Virus record (IMG/VR): IMGVR_UViG_3300025085_000144
Location: 1 to 27,543 of that record
Source: a virus
Reading direction: 5' to 3' (one strand)
Length of the DNA: 27,543 bases
This document shows, one piece after another, positions 11,328-19,468 of this stretch. The notes beneath the pieces are model-generated. The model made no database searches and was not told the origin of the DNA. It saw only the letters and a program-made list of their open reading frames with translations. Position 1 is the stretch's first letter. The number at the start of each line of letters is the position of its first letter. A program made the translations under genes and the position numbers.

Positions 11328-12914
11328 ATGCCAATATTTTACGACCCAATTAATTTAGCAACTAATCAATTAGAGCAAGCTCGAATTGAAAATTTAGGTT
11401 CTGACCCAGGAACAGGTGTTTCAGGACAGATATACTATAATACAGTAAGTAATAAACTAAAGTTTTATGATGGTTCAGCTTGGGCTAACATAGGTGGAGG
11501 CTCAGCAGCTAATGATTTCTTAACAGGACTAAGTTTTAATACTACCGATGGAGTATTGACTGCTACTGTTCAAAATCAAAGTAATGTTACTGTAGATTTA
11601 GATGGCAGATACGCATTAACTGGAGATATTGGAGATGGAACTTTAACAGTTCAGGGAACAGGAGCTTTAGGAGGAACAGGAACATTTACTGCTAATCAAG
11701 CAGGAAATACTACTATATCTGTAACGCATGATTCTTTTACTGATTCACAGACTACAGATACAGCTACTTTAACATTTGGAGGAACATTCCAGGCTTATAC
11801 AGATGTAACTTCAAATTCAACAGGACATGTAATAGGTCATGAGCTAACTACTTTCACACTTCCTGCAGCACCCACTGATGTAGACAACTATGTAGATAGT
11901 GTTTCGTTTAGCACCGCTAATGGTGTGTTGACACTAGGAAGAACAGGAGCGTTAGCTGATTTAACTGTGGATTTAGATGGAAGGTACATAGAAAGCTTTA
12001 CTCTTACAGGGGATTCAGGAACTGACCAAACAATCGTTAATGGCAATACTTTAGATGTAGCAGGCGGAACAAATATATCAACAGTAGTTGGAGCAGCTGA
12101 TACCGTAACAGTAAACTTAGATGATAGTGTTACATTAGCAGGTCAACTTACCGTAAGTGGCACTGGACAAAATTCATTTGTTGGTCAAGTAACTATTCCA
12201 ACAATACCTAGTGCAGGCACTGATGCTGCTTCTAAAAACTATGTAGATACAACATTGGCAGGCTCAGGAGCTTTGATATTCCAGGGAGGTTACGATGCAA
12301 CAACTACACCGCCATCAACAGGTGTAAAAGAAGGATGGACTTATGTAGTAACTACTGCAGGTAATGCTTCAGGATTTTGGACTGTTCCATTAGAAATTGG
12401 AGATTTAATTATTGCTAATCAAGATACTCCAGTAGATGATGGCGATTGGACAGAGGTAAATAAAAATGTTGACCTAGCAAGTTTAACTCAAGTAGGTATA
12501 GGTAATGTAAATGCTTCTGCAGCTGCAGCTTTAGATGGATTATCGGTAGCTTATTCTGCAGGTACTGCTACTATAGGATTAGATGTTTCTGGCTTAACCG
12601 ACTTAGGTGCAACACCAGCATCAGGAGATTCATTAATAATTTATGATACTAGTGCTTCGCAAAATAAAGAAATAACTGTTGCTAATTTATTATCAGGAGT
12701 TAACGGAGACAATACTTTTGCAGACACTATATCAGCAACTGCTACGGTAACTCATAATTTAGGAACTAAAGACGTAATAGTACAATTGTATGATACGGTA
12801 ACAGATTTAACTGTTTATGCTAGAGTAAATAGAGCTTCTACTAATACAGTTACTATAACATTTGGAACTACGCCTGCTAATAATGTAAGAGTTCTAATAC
12901 AAAAAATAGGATAA
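11328..12914 (+). CDS. Large tail fibre protein (528 aa)
   Basis: A Gly/Thr/Ala-rich beta-repetitive protein. Near the N-terminus QIYYNTVSNKLKFYDGSAW is a motif common in phage and bacterial fibre proteins. The middle has loosely repeated LxVDLDGRY segments (about residues 88, 214 and later), indicating repeated beta elements, and SAGTDAASKNYVDTTLAGSG near residue 295 is a typical tail-fibre sequence. The C-terminal domain (FADTISATATVTHNLGTKDV...) resembles that of the 10623 protein. It probably forms a trimeric fibre. Confidence 0.75.
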   Translation: MPIFYDPINLATNQLEQARIENLGSDPGTGVSGQIYYNTVSNKLKFYDGSAWANIGGGSAANDFLTGLSFNTTDGVLTATVQNQSNVTVDLDGRYALTGDIGDGTLTVQGTGALGGTGTFTANQAGNTTISVTHDSFTDSQTTDTATLTFGGTFQAYTDVTSNSTGHVIGHELTTFTLPAAPTDVDNYVDSVSFSTANGVLTLGRTGALADLTVDLDGRYIESFTLTGDSGTDQTIVNGNTLDVAGGTNISTVVGAADTVTVNLDDSVTLAGQLTVSGTGQNSFVGQVTIPTIPSAGTDAASKNYVDTTLAGSGALIFQGGYDATTTPPSTGVKEGWTYVVTTAGNASGFWTVPLEIGDLIIANQDTPVDDGDWTEVNKNVDLASLTQVGIGNVNASAAAALDGLSVAYSAGTATIGLDVSGLTDLGATPASGDSLIIYDTSASQNKEITVANLLSGVNGDNTFADTISATATVTHNLGTKDVIVQLYDTVTDLTVYARVNRASTNTVTITFGTTPANNVRVLIQKIG

Positions 12915-12918
12915 TTAA

Positions 12919-13521
12919 ATGGCAATACAATATTACGATGGAGTAAACATAGTAGGAGGTTTCAAAGTAGGAGATAGCCTTGCCTCATCATCATTTGAAG
13001 TAGAAGCAGGTGGGGATGTTTTAATTAATACTGTATTAAAAGTTTCTGATGATTTTGAATTAAGCGGAGCTTTTTACGATAGTAATGGTCAAAGTGGAAC
13101 ATCTGGTCAGATATTGAGTTCTACATCTAATGGAATTGATTGGATAGATGCACCAAGCGGAGGAAGTGGAACTGTAACTAGTATAACAGCAACATCAGGA
13201 GCTTTAGGAGGATTAACAGGCGGAACAATAACAACTTCTGGGTCAATAGCTTTAGATTATTCTGGAAATAATAATTTTATATTTGCAAGCAATTCGCAAT
13301 TAACCTCAACGGAGGATGATGATATTTTAGCTATAGTAGATGTTAGTGCAGGCAGACAGGTAAAGTATATTGAAAAATCAGATTTATTAGAAGACCAAGT
13401 GACTTCTGTAATCACAGGAGAACCAAGTGGTTCTGATTCAATTATAAATATAGTTAGTTTAACACAAGCGGAATATGATGCTGGAACACCAGTAGCAACC
13501 ACTTTATATATAATAACTTAA
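12919..13521 (+). CDS. Tail-fibre-like structural protein (200 aa)
   Basis: A 200-aa Gly/Ser-rich beta protein. SGTSGQILSSTSNGIDWIDA near residue 57 is a fibre motif often seen where a shaft is assembled. Near the C-terminus SLTQAEYDAGTPVATTLYII is a short module common at the ends of phage fibre proteins. It lies between the large fibre gene and the 13523 gene with 1-4 nt gaps, so they are co-translated. Confidence 0.68.
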   Translation: MAIQYYDGVNIVGGFKVGDSLASSSFEVEAGGDVLINTVLKVSDDFELSGAFYDSNGQSGTSGQILSSTSNGIDWIDAPSGGSGTVTSITATSGALGGLTGGTITTSGSIALDYSGNNNFIFASNSQLTSTEDDDILAIVDVSAGRQVKYIEKSDLLEDQVTSVITGEPSGSDSIINIVSLTQAEYDAGTPVATTLYIIT

Positions 13522-13522
13522 C

Positions 13523-13903
13523 ATGGCTATTTCATTAGGAAGCGGAAGTATAAGTGCTTTAAAACTAGGTTCAACTGCAGTAACCAAAGCATACCTGGGA
13601 AGCACTCAGGTTTTCCCTGCAGCTTCAGGAGTGACAGGAGTTTCTATTAATTCTGGAGGATTTATTAAAGTACCAAATGGTTCTACTGGAACCGCTAATC
13701 AATATGCAGTTGTGCCAACAGGAGGGTCTGGAGCTACTTTTACTGTTTCTATAGATAGCTTTGCGGTTACTACAGTGCAATCAATAGATACTGCTGGTTC
13801 AGGATATTCTGTAAATGATATAATAGAAATAACTATACCAGCTGCAGTGGCTGCAGGAAGAGAGTTTACTAGAGCAAAACTACAAGTAACTAGTTTAGGA
13901 TAA
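13523..13903 (+). CDS. Small virion structural protein (126 aa)
   Basis: The N-terminal part (ISALKLGSTAVTKAYLGSTQVF) is a motif widespread in phage minor tail or decoration proteins. The rest is a beta-rich Gly/Ser/Thr domain (TFTVSIDSFAVTTVQSIDTA...). The exact position in the virion is unknown. Confidence 0.65.
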   Translation: MAISLGSGSISALKLGSTAVTKAYLGSTQVFPAASGVTGVSINSGGFIKVPNGSTGTANQYAVVPTGGSGATFTVSIDSFAVTTVQSIDTAGSGYSVNDIIEITIPAAVAAGREFTRAKLQVTSLG

Positions 13904-13909
13904 ATAAAT

Positions 13910-14068
13910 ATGGCAAAAAAAGGTAGAACAAAAGGAAATAAAATTTGTCCAGCAGGAATAGCCTGGGCAAAGAGAACATTTGATAAGTATCCATCTGCGT
14001 ATGCAAATATGGCTGCTAGTAAATATTGTAAAGACCCCAACTATGGAAAGGGTAAAAATAAAAAATAA
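13910..14068 (+). CDS. Small basic protein with two Cys (52 aa)
   Basis: Translates as MAKKGRTKGNKICPAGIAWA ... YCKDPNYGKGKNKK. It is Lys-rich with a Cys near each end of the core. It is the first of a run of small basic proteins (13910-14890), and its TAA shares an A with the next ATG. Possibly DNA-binding, packaged or virion-associated; no family is assigned. Confidence 0.6.
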   Translation: MAKKGRTKGNKICPAGIAWAKRTFDKYPSAYANMAASKYCKDPNYGKGKNKK

Positions 14069-14310
14069 TGGGAGAGTTAAAGAAATGGCGTGACCAGAAA
14101 TGGGTTCGTATTGGAACTGATGGAAAGATAAAAGGTCCTTGCGGCACATCTAAGAATAAAAAAAATCCTGATAGGTGTCTACCATTATCTAAAGCTAAAT
14201 CGTTAAGTAAACGACAGCTAGCATCAACTGCTAGAAAGAAAAAGAAAGCAGGTAAAAAAGGAAAACAATTTGTTGCTAATACAGCAGCAGCTAAAGTAAA
14301 AAACCTATAA
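14068..14310 (+). CDS. Small basic protein, DUF5872-like (80 aa)
   Basis: The pattern GELKKWRDQKWVRIGTDGKI, GPCGTSKNKKNPDRCLP, then a Lys/Arg-rich helix matches my recollection of the DUF5872 family, found in cyanophages, algal viruses and marine metagenomes. Length is typical. The role is unknown; Cys-containing basic proteins of this type may condense DNA. The family name is from memory and should be checked. Confidence 0.65.
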   Translation: MGELKKWRDQKWVRIGTDGKIKGPCGTSKNKKNPDRCLPLSKAKSLSKRQLASTARKKKKAGKKGKQFVANTAAAKVKNL

Positions 14311-14311
14311 T

Positions 14312-14497
14312 ATGAAAACAAAAAGAAAATTCCCAACATTTAATAAAAAATCTGATGATACTGCGACTAGAGCAGCTAAAGCGGTTGATGAAGGAAGAGA
14401 CAGAAAAGCTGATAGATTATTTAAAAAAGCAGCTAGACAAGAAAACAGAGAGATAAGGAGAGAAGAGAGAAGAAAGAAAAATAAAAATAAAAAGTAA
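14312..14497 (+). CDS. Very basic helical protein (61 aa)
   Basis: A 61-aa Lys/Arg/Glu-rich helical protein (for example RDRKADRLFKKAARQENREI). It overlaps the next ATG by one base (TAATG). It is probably nucleic-acid-associated; the family is unknown. Confidence 0.6.
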   Translation: MKTKRKFPTFNKKSDDTATRAAKAVDEGRDRKADRLFKKAARQENREIRREERRKKNKNKK

Positions 14498-14751
14498 TGG
14501 CAACACCACGAAAAGGAAAGGCAAAAGTAAAAATTACCTCATCAGGTAAAAAGGTTAGTTATGGACAGGCAGGTAGGGCTAAAGGAGGAGGTCCAAGAGT
14601 AAAACCTGGTACATCTAAGGGTGACAGCTACTGTGCAAGGAGTTATGGAATAAAAACAAGGCTAAGTAAGAAAAAGCAAAACGACCCTAACACACCAAAT
14701 AATTTATCTAGAAAGAGATGGAAATGTGTTGGAAAGAAATCTAAAAAATAA
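14497..14751 (+). CDS. Small basic Cys-containing protein (84 aa)
   Basis: Begins MATPRKGKAKVKITSSGKKV, with GDSYCARSYGIKTR in the middle and SRKRWKCVGKK at the end. The combination of a FCAR/YCAR-type motif and a terminal RKWKC-type motif recurs, as I recall, in small proteins of cyanophages and marine phages. The role is unknown; a DNA-condensing or virion-internal protein is a guess. Confidence 0.65.
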   Translation: MATPRKGKAKVKITSSGKKVSYGQAGRAKGGGPRVKPGTSKGDSYCARSYGIKTRLSKKKQNDPNTPNNLSRKRWKCVGKKSKK

Positions 14752-14756
14752 ATTCT

Positions 14757-14764
14757 TATCTTTG
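14757..14764 (+). promoter_or_regulatory. Internal -7 promoter element
   Basis: TATCTTTG matches TAnnTTTG perfectly, 27 nt before the ATG at 14792, in a 40-nt gap of an otherwise gap-free operon. A start near 14771 would leave a leader of about 20 nt. Confidence 0.6.
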
Positions 14765-14791
14765 TAACAGAATATTAAAAAATCAACAAAT

Positions 14792-14890
14792 ATGCCAAAC
14801 GGACCAGGAACATACGGAAGTAAGGTTGGAAGACCAAAAACAAAAAAGAAAGCTACTAAGAAAAAACAAATGAAGAAAAAGAAAAAATAA
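14792..14890 (+). CDS. Poly-Lys mini-protein (32 aa)
   Basis: Reads MPNGPGTYGSKVGRPKTKKK followed by more Lys. The N-terminal MPNGPGTYGSxxGRP is a pattern I recall from other marine phages. It is the first gene after the internal promoter and stops directly before the next ATG. Extreme basicity suggests DNA contact. Confidence 0.6.
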   Translation: MPNGPGTYGSKVGRPKTKKKATKKKQMKKKKK

Positions 14891-15034
14891 ATGGGTAGAC
14901 TATTAGTAAAGTTAGGACTCTGGATGCAAGGCATTTGGTGTAAGTTTCAATGTGGATGGAATTGGTTAATAGGTAAACTTATGTTTAATGTTATTTCATG
15001 CCCCCATAAAATGTGTACTTGTAAAAATAAATAA
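14891..15034 (+). CDS. Small Cys/Trp-rich protein (47 aa)
   Basis: Reads MGRLLVKLGLWMQGIWCKFQ and ends SCPHKMCTCKNK. Five Cys, four of them in the second half with a His, suggest a metal site or membrane-interface peptide. It is packed directly between two other small genes. Function is unknown. Confidence 0.55.
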   Translation: MGRLLVKLGLWMQGIWCKFQCGWNWLIGKLMFNVISCPHKMCTCKNK

Positions 15035-15035
15035 A

Positions 15036-15191
15036 ATGAAATCAAAAGGATTAGGTGATACTATAGAAAAAATTACCACCGCAACAGGAATTAAAAAAGT
15101 AGTTGATACAGTAAGTAAGGTAACAGGGAAACCTTGCGGATGTAAAGAACGAAGAGATAGTTTAAATAGAAAATTCCCTTATACAAAATAA
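15036..15191 (+). CDS. Small phage protein with CGC motif (51 aa)
   Basis: The open frame extends upstream to 14988, but ATG 15036 gives MKSKGLGDTIEKITTATGIK and then KPCGCKERRDSLNRKFPYTK, a compact protein type I recall as common in phages near lysis and tail genes. The alternative start would overlap the preceding gene by 47 nt. Function is unknown. Confidence 0.65.
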   Translation: MKSKGLGDTIEKITTATGIKKVVDTVSKVTGKPCGCKERRDSLNRKFPYTK

Positions 15192-15194
15192 AAG

Positions 15195-15458
15195 ATGGCA
15201 TATACAAAACTTACAGCCAACAGAGCAGCTCCAGTAACACCAAGTGATACTGATTTAATTCCTAACATATCTAATCCAGATGGAATAAATAATGGGTGTG
15301 CTTTATATATTGGGTCAGCAGGAGCAGTAAAAGTTCAAACAGCAGGAGGTGATATATTAACATTTGTAGGAGCTTATGCAGGACAGTTTTTTCCTGTGAA
15401 TGTAATACAAGTTTTTAATGCAGGAACTACTGCTGGTGATATTGTTGCACTATGGTAA
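15195..15458 (+). CDS. Small beta-rich virion protein (87 aa)
   Basis: An 87-aa Ala/Gly/Thr-rich protein (SDTDLIPNISNPDGINNGCA, GSAGAVKVQTAGGDILTFVG) that resembles short phage decoration or spike-base proteins. The stop is part of TATGGTAA, which also starts the next mini-gene. Confidence 0.6.
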   Translation: MAYTKLTANRAAPVTPSDTDLIPNISNPDGINNGCALYIGSAGAVKVQTAGGDILTFVGAYAGQFFPVNVIQVFNAGTTAGDIVALW

Positions 15459-15529
15459 AAGAAACATATATACAAACTAATAGTGCTTTGATGGATATTG
15501 AAGTTACTTACGAAATTATCAAAAAATAA
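15452..15529 (+). CDS. Mini-protein (25 aa)
   Basis: ATG within the end of the previous gene gives MVKETYIQTNSALMDIEVTY then EIIKK. The TAA shares an A with the next ATG. The tight overlaps on both sides are the only support. Confidence 0.4.
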   Translation: MVKETYIQTNSALMDIEVTYEIIKK

Positions 15530-15696
15530 TGAACACTCAAGATTTGAAAATTTACGCATTTAATTTCTTAAGCCTAGCTGTCTCATTTTCTCAAGTTGAG
15601 ATGGCTCTAAAACTAATTTTATTAATAGCTTCTATAATATATACGGCTCAAAGAATATGGATTAGTTATCATGAAAGAAAAAAAACTAACAAATAA
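15529..15696 (+). CDS. Membrane mini-protein upstream of endolysin (55 aa)
   Basis: Translates MNTQDLKIYAFNFLSLAVSF followed by a hydrophobic helix (ALKLILLIASIIYTA) and a basic tail (HERKKTNK). It overlaps the endolysin gene by 26 nt. Position and topology suggest a lysis accessory protein; similar proteins occur beside phage lysis genes. This is inference. Confidence 0.6.
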   Translation: MNTQDLKIYAFNFLSLAVSFSQVEMALKLILLIASIIYTAQRIWISYHERKKTNK

Positions 15697-16066
15697 TTTT
15701 AATAAGTCTGAATTTGATTGTAAATGTGGATGCGAAATGCCAGAGGAAGTGTTTCTGGAAATTCAAAAATTAGCATGCCAACTACAACATGTTAGAGATT
15801 TTGTTAGAAAACCTATTAAGATTACTAGTTCTTATAGGTGTAAAACTCACAATAAATCTATTGGTGGAGTTTCAAATTCACAGCATATTTTAGGTAAAGC
15901 TGCTGATATTCAAGTTACAGATATTATTCCTTCTGAAGTCTATAAAACTATAGACAACTTAACTGAGCATGGACACATATTGCAAGGAGGGTTAGGTAAG
16001 TATAATACATTCACTCATTACGATATAAGAAAAACAAAATCTCGTTGGGATAAAACAATAGAATAG
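15671..16066 (+). CDS. Peptidase M15 family endolysin (131 aa)
   Basis: A zinc D,D/L,D-peptidase-like protein expected to cut peptidoglycan cross-links at lysis. SSYRC (53-57), SQHILGKAADI (70-80, metal ligands His72 and Asp79) and FTHYDIR (114-120, His116) form the M15 active-site pattern SxHxxGxAxD...H. About 130 aa is normal for the single-domain M15_3 type. It has no signal peptide, so it would need the adjacent holin to reach the wall. Sequence signature and neighbourhood agree. Confidence 0.88.
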   Translation: MKEKKLTNNFNKSEFDCKCGCEMPEEVFLEIQKLACQLQHVRDFVRKPIKITSSYRCKTHNKSIGGVSNSQHILGKAADIQVTDIIPSEVYKTIDNLTEHGHILQGGLGKYNTFTHYDIRKTKSRWDKTIE

Positions 16067-16068
16067 AT

Positions 16069-16548
16069 ATGAGCAATAATCCAAAACTAAAAAAAAACGG
16101 AGGAGAAGGTACTTTTGTTGGTAATTTATTACGAACTATAGTAGGAGTAAGTCCTGAGATATTAAATATATTAGGTACAGTAACAGGTGTAGAAGGTTTA
16201 AATAAACTAGGAGATGCTATACGAGGTAACTCAAGTATATCACAAACAGATAAAGATTTGCTTCTTAAAGAATTAGAAAAAGATATTGTAGTAGAACAAG
16301 AAATATCAAAGCGTGAAATAGAGATAAGCAAGAGATGGGAGTACGATATGAAGTTCGGAAGCAAGCTAACAAGAAACATACGCCCTTTAGTTGTTGCTAA
16401 TTTTACCATTCTTATAGATATTGTTATTATAACTTCTCAATGGGGGATGCCTTTAGCAGAGGCATACTTGCCTTTATTAACTACTATGGGAATTACTGCA
16501 ATTGGTGGATATTTTACTTTAAGAGAGTACGGCAAGACAAAACAATAG
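16069..16548 (+). CDS. Holin of the 3TM type (159 aa)
   Basis: A charged helical N-terminal half leads to RNIRPLVVANFTILIDIVII (103-121) and a hydrophobic segment near 132-150 ending GGYFTLREYGK. The RxxRP before the first membrane segment and GGYFxLREYGK after the last match my recollection of the phage holin 3TM family (HOL_3TM type). It would form pores in the inner membrane and release the M15 endolysin encoded 2 nt upstream. Confidence 0.8.
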   Translation: MSNNPKLKKNGGEGTFVGNLLRTIVGVSPEILNILGTVTGVEGLNKLGDAIRGNSSISQTDKDLLLKELEKDIVVEQEISKREIEISKRWEYDMKFGSKLTRNIRPLVVANFTILIDIVIITSQWGMPLAEAYLPLLTTMGITAIGGYFTLREYGKTKQ

Positions 16549-16564
16549 ACTTATTTTTTTTTAC

Positions 16565-16572
16565 TACCTTTG
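16565..16572 (+). promoter_or_regulatory. Internal -7 promoter element
   Basis: TACCTTTG matches TAnnTTTG perfectly, in the 48-nt gap after the holin gene and 24 nt before the ATG at 16597. It is preceded by a T-rich run that could also weaken read-through from the holin gene. Confidence 0.6.
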
Positions 16573-16596
16573 CGTTATAACTTTAATTATAATAAA

Positions 16597-16824
16597 ATGA
16601 AATCAATTACAAAAAAAGAATTAGAACGTTTACAAGAATTAAACACTAAATTCGGAGGTTTAAAAAACCAACTAGGAGATTTAGCATTACAAAAAGATGT
16701 AGTGCTTAAAGAAATAAATACTGTAAGAACAGACTTTACTTCTTTAGAAAAAAAACTTATTAAAAAATACGGAGAAGATTCCGTTATAAATCTCCAGACT
16801 GGAGAGATAAAAGAAAAAGAATAG
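16597..16824 (+). CDS. Coiled-coil protein (75 aa)
   Basis: ATG 16597 (MKSITKKELERLQELNTKFG) is chosen over the longer frame because that one would begin inside the promoter element. The product is a charged heptad-rich helix with a C-terminal KKYGEDSVINLQTGEIKEKE. It lies just upstream of a large tail protein and may be an assembly factor. Function is unknown. Confidence 0.68.
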   Translation: MKSITKKELERLQELNTKFGGLKNQLGDLALQKDVVLKEINTVRTDFTSLEKKLIKKYGEDSVINLQTGEIKEKE

Positions 16825-16827
16825 AAG

Positions 16828-19227
16828 ATGGCAAAAATTAGCAATACTTTAGCTTACCCCAATCAAAATCCAATTAATCCAGAGGATTATTTAATTGGAA
16901 CAGATGGATTATCAAGTCCGATTGAGTTACAAACTAAAACGTTTACCATAGCTGGTCTTGCTGATTATATATTAAATATTGTTACTCCTCCTGCTTCATC
17001 AGAAACATTTATTGTAAATGGGATGTTTAAAGCAATAGGAAGTAATGCAGGTGGTGGAGTTGGTCCTGAAGTTTCAAAAGATTTTTTACAATGGACATCT
17101 GCTGTTACACCTAGCACACAAGTTCCTTTATGGAGAGTTCCTGTAACTCTAAAATTAAAATTAGTTACATGGGCTTGGGTTTCGGACCGAGTTATGGCTA
17201 TTCCTCCAGGAGATACAATGACTGTATCTATAGGTGAAGTTGCTAATAATGCTATTTCTAATTTTGCTAACTATTCTAAAAAAGAAAACTTATTTGTTAT
17301 ATCTGACCTTTATGATAAATCATATCCAAGAGGGGAGGTTGATGTTTCTGATTTAAATATTGTTTTAAACGCATTTCAAAATATTGGTGTAATATGTGAA
17401 GGCAGTCTAAACTCAGGAATATCTCCAACAGATGGAGACATGGAGCTATCATTCTATTTTGAAAAAACAAACTCTATAGCACCTATAGCTCCTGTAACAG
17501 TAACATTAAATCCTTTTAATAATAACATTATAGATAATACTCCAGGCGCACCAAACTATACGTTGGCAGGTAATGAGTTAAATGACATTAAACAAGGACA
17601 ACCAGGAGTTAGCTATCAGTTTATAACAAACGGACTAGCTAATACAGGATATCAGTTTAAAGCATCCGCTCCTTTTACTGCGATTAATCCAGGAGGAATA
17701 TTTACAGTAGATGGAACTGAAACTCAGACATTAACAGGTGAGATAGAGTTAGTACCAATTACTCCTAACCCCCCAATATGGACATCCACAGACCCTGTAT
17801 CTGCAGGCACATATCCTAATTTGCAACCAAACGACACTTGGACATATAACTGGACAACAAGTGATGACAATACGCCATGTGCAGATTTAGATTATGTTAT
17901 TACAGTAGATGGGGTAGAGATATTCCCTGCTGCAGGAGCTAGTTGGTTAACTTTTACAGACAATGGCGATTGCACAGGAACGCTAACAGGACCATATCCT
18001 GGAGGAAATATTGATGTAGTGATGACAGTAACAGATAATGATGGATTGTCAGCAACTCAAGATTTTACAATATCAGGATTAACAGTAACAGGAGATACTT
18101 ACTTTACTTTTTGGCAAGATACTAGTGGTTCTTTTAATGCCTCAATTATAGAAATGGCTAAAATGACAAGTGTTCCTGAAATTTATGTAGATATGAATAA
18201 AGGATGGAATACTGGGGATAGTATAATAGAAATGTCAAGTTCAATATTCATACAAACAGGTTATGTAACTAATTCCAACGGACTAACAGCTCAAGCATCA
18301 ATGCTTGTTGAACCTGGGATGCTTGTTGAAGGAACTGGTATTCCTGCTAATACATTCGTAGGAACAATAACTTACCTTGGCTATAAACTAGACGTTACTT
18401 TAGTTGATGCTAATGGAGCAACTGTTGTCACAACTTCAGGTGATGGAGGAAATTCAGTTTGTAAATATACACGAACATCCGCTCAGAAATCTGCAGATTA
18501 TTTGAATACAACTAATTTAAGAAACTTACTTCAAGATTTCTATGCAACAGGAGGAACTGAAGCAAATGGAAATACAGACAGAGCTACTAACGGTAGTGAT
18601 GAGTATGATTCTCATATATATTGGGGGATGAGTGGTGAAGAAAGACAAATAGGAATGCTTGGTAACAAAGGGTTTGGTCAAGGAACAGGACCTGGAGAAA
18701 TATTTGAAAACGCAGATAATGTAGTAATCTTTGGATTTGGAGATGAATCTGGAGGTAGCCAATTTGTAGCTGACAATTATCAAATGGCTGCTAACGACAA
18801 TGATGCTGATTCATGGAAAAACAGGAATAATGCTACCAATGCAGCTATAATTGATGATATAACTCTTGTAAGGAATTTTATTGGAGCTGCGACATTTACA
18901 TATAGGTCTCAATTTTTCTGTGCTGTACCGAATACTCCAGGCGCACCTCTTATTGATTTACTTGGACCTAATTCTTTAGTTCCTGCAGCGAATATTAGCA
19001 ATCCTCCAGTTAGTACTAGTTATCCTGCAGGAGAACAAAGTTATCCTGCTACTATACCTGCTACTGCTTATAGTAATGTAACAATGTTAGATGATTACAC
19101 AACAAGTACTCCTAAATTAATGAGATGGAGTGACGAGTTAACTGTTCCAAATGGAAGTGCAGCTATACGTCAATTTTGGTACGACCAAATAGAAGCCTCA
19201 TTACAAGAAATGGGCTTTAATGTATAA
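16828..19227 (+). CDS. Large tail or spike protein with Ig-like and vWA-like regions (799 aa)
   Basis: The N-terminus (NPINPEDYLIGTDGLSSPIE, then TKTFTIAGLADYIL) resembles the attachment modules of the 8333 and 10623 proteins. Residues about 315-420 form an Ig/cadherin-like beta domain (DPVSAGTYPNLQPNDTWTYN ... VTDNDGLSATQDFTISG). From about residue 425 a vWA-like domain is suggested by a MIDAS-type DTSGS (431-435) after hydrophobic strand YFTFWQ, and by a later VVIFGFGDESGGS strand near 632. The C-terminus is WYDQIEASLQEMGFNV. A metal-dependent adhesion role at the tail tip is a reasonable inference; the vWA call is by pattern only. Confidence 0.72.
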   Translation: MAKISNTLAYPNQNPINPEDYLIGTDGLSSPIELQTKTFTIAGLADYILNIVTPPASSETFIVNGMFKAIGSNAGGGVGPEVSKDFLQWTSAVTPSTQVPLWRVPVTLKLKLVTWAWVSDRVMAIPPGDTMTVSIGEVANNAISNFANYSKKENLFVISDLYDKSYPRGEVDVSDLNIVLNAFQNIGVICEGSLNSGISPTDGDMELSFYFEKTNSIAPIAPVTVTLNPFNNNIIDNTPGAPNYTLAGNELNDIKQGQPGVSYQFITNGLANTGYQFKASAPFTAINPGGIFTVDGTETQTLTGEIELVPITPNPPIWTSTDPVSAGTYPNLQPNDTWTYNWTTSDDNTPCADLDYVITVDGVEIFPAAGASWLTFTDNGDCTGTLTGPYPGGNIDVVMTVTDNDGLSATQDFTISGLTVTGDTYFTFWQDTSGSFNASIIEMAKMTSVPEIYVDMNKGWNTGDSIIEMSSSIFIQTGYVTNSNGLTAQASMLVEPGMLVEGTGIPANTFVGTITYLGYKLDVTLVDANGATVVTTSGDGGNSVCKYTRTSAQKSADYLNTTNLRNLLQDFYATGGTEANGNTDRATNGSDEYDSHIYWGMSGEERQIGMLGNKGFGQGTGPGEIFENADNVVIFGFGDESGGSQFVADNYQMAANDNDADSWKNRNNATNAAIIDDITLVRNFIGAATFTYRSQFFCAVPNTPGAPLIDLLGPNSLVPAANISNPPVSTSYPAGEQSYPATIPATAYSNVTMLDDYTTSTPKLMRWSDELTVPNGSAAIRQFWYDQIEASLQEMGFNV

Positions 19228-19243
19228 TTAAATTAAATAAATA

Positions 19244-19468
19244 ATGGATATAAGAAAAATATCTGTCGGTCCTGATTATAAGTCAGGGGCTATGCATTAC
19301 ATAGTAGGACAAGACGTGCTTAGCGGAAGTCATAAGATTCATTTAATCAAATTTGATTCTGAATTAAATTCCTATAAAATATACATAGAGGACAATGATG
19401 TTGTAATTCTTTGGAAGGAGTTTAGCTCATCCATGCCTGTATCCATTGAATATAATATAAATTTTTGA
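19244..19468 (+). CDS. Small phage protein (74 aa)
   Basis: A 74-aa beta-rich protein (MDIRKISVGPDYKSGAMHYI, then VLSGSHKIHLIKFDSE). I recall this DIRKISVGxDYKxGAMHY type as recurring in Bacteroidetes phages, but no function is known to me. Its TGA overlaps the TTG start of the next gene. Confidence 0.68.
   Translation: MDIRKISVGPDYKSGAMHYIVGQDVLSGSHKIHLIKFDSELNSYKIYIEDNDVVILWKEFSSSMPVSIEYNINF

Noticed and set aside
13895-14339. Leftward open frames opposite the basic-peptide cluster
   Set aside because: They are rich in Phe and Leu simply because they read the complement of Lys-rich codons.
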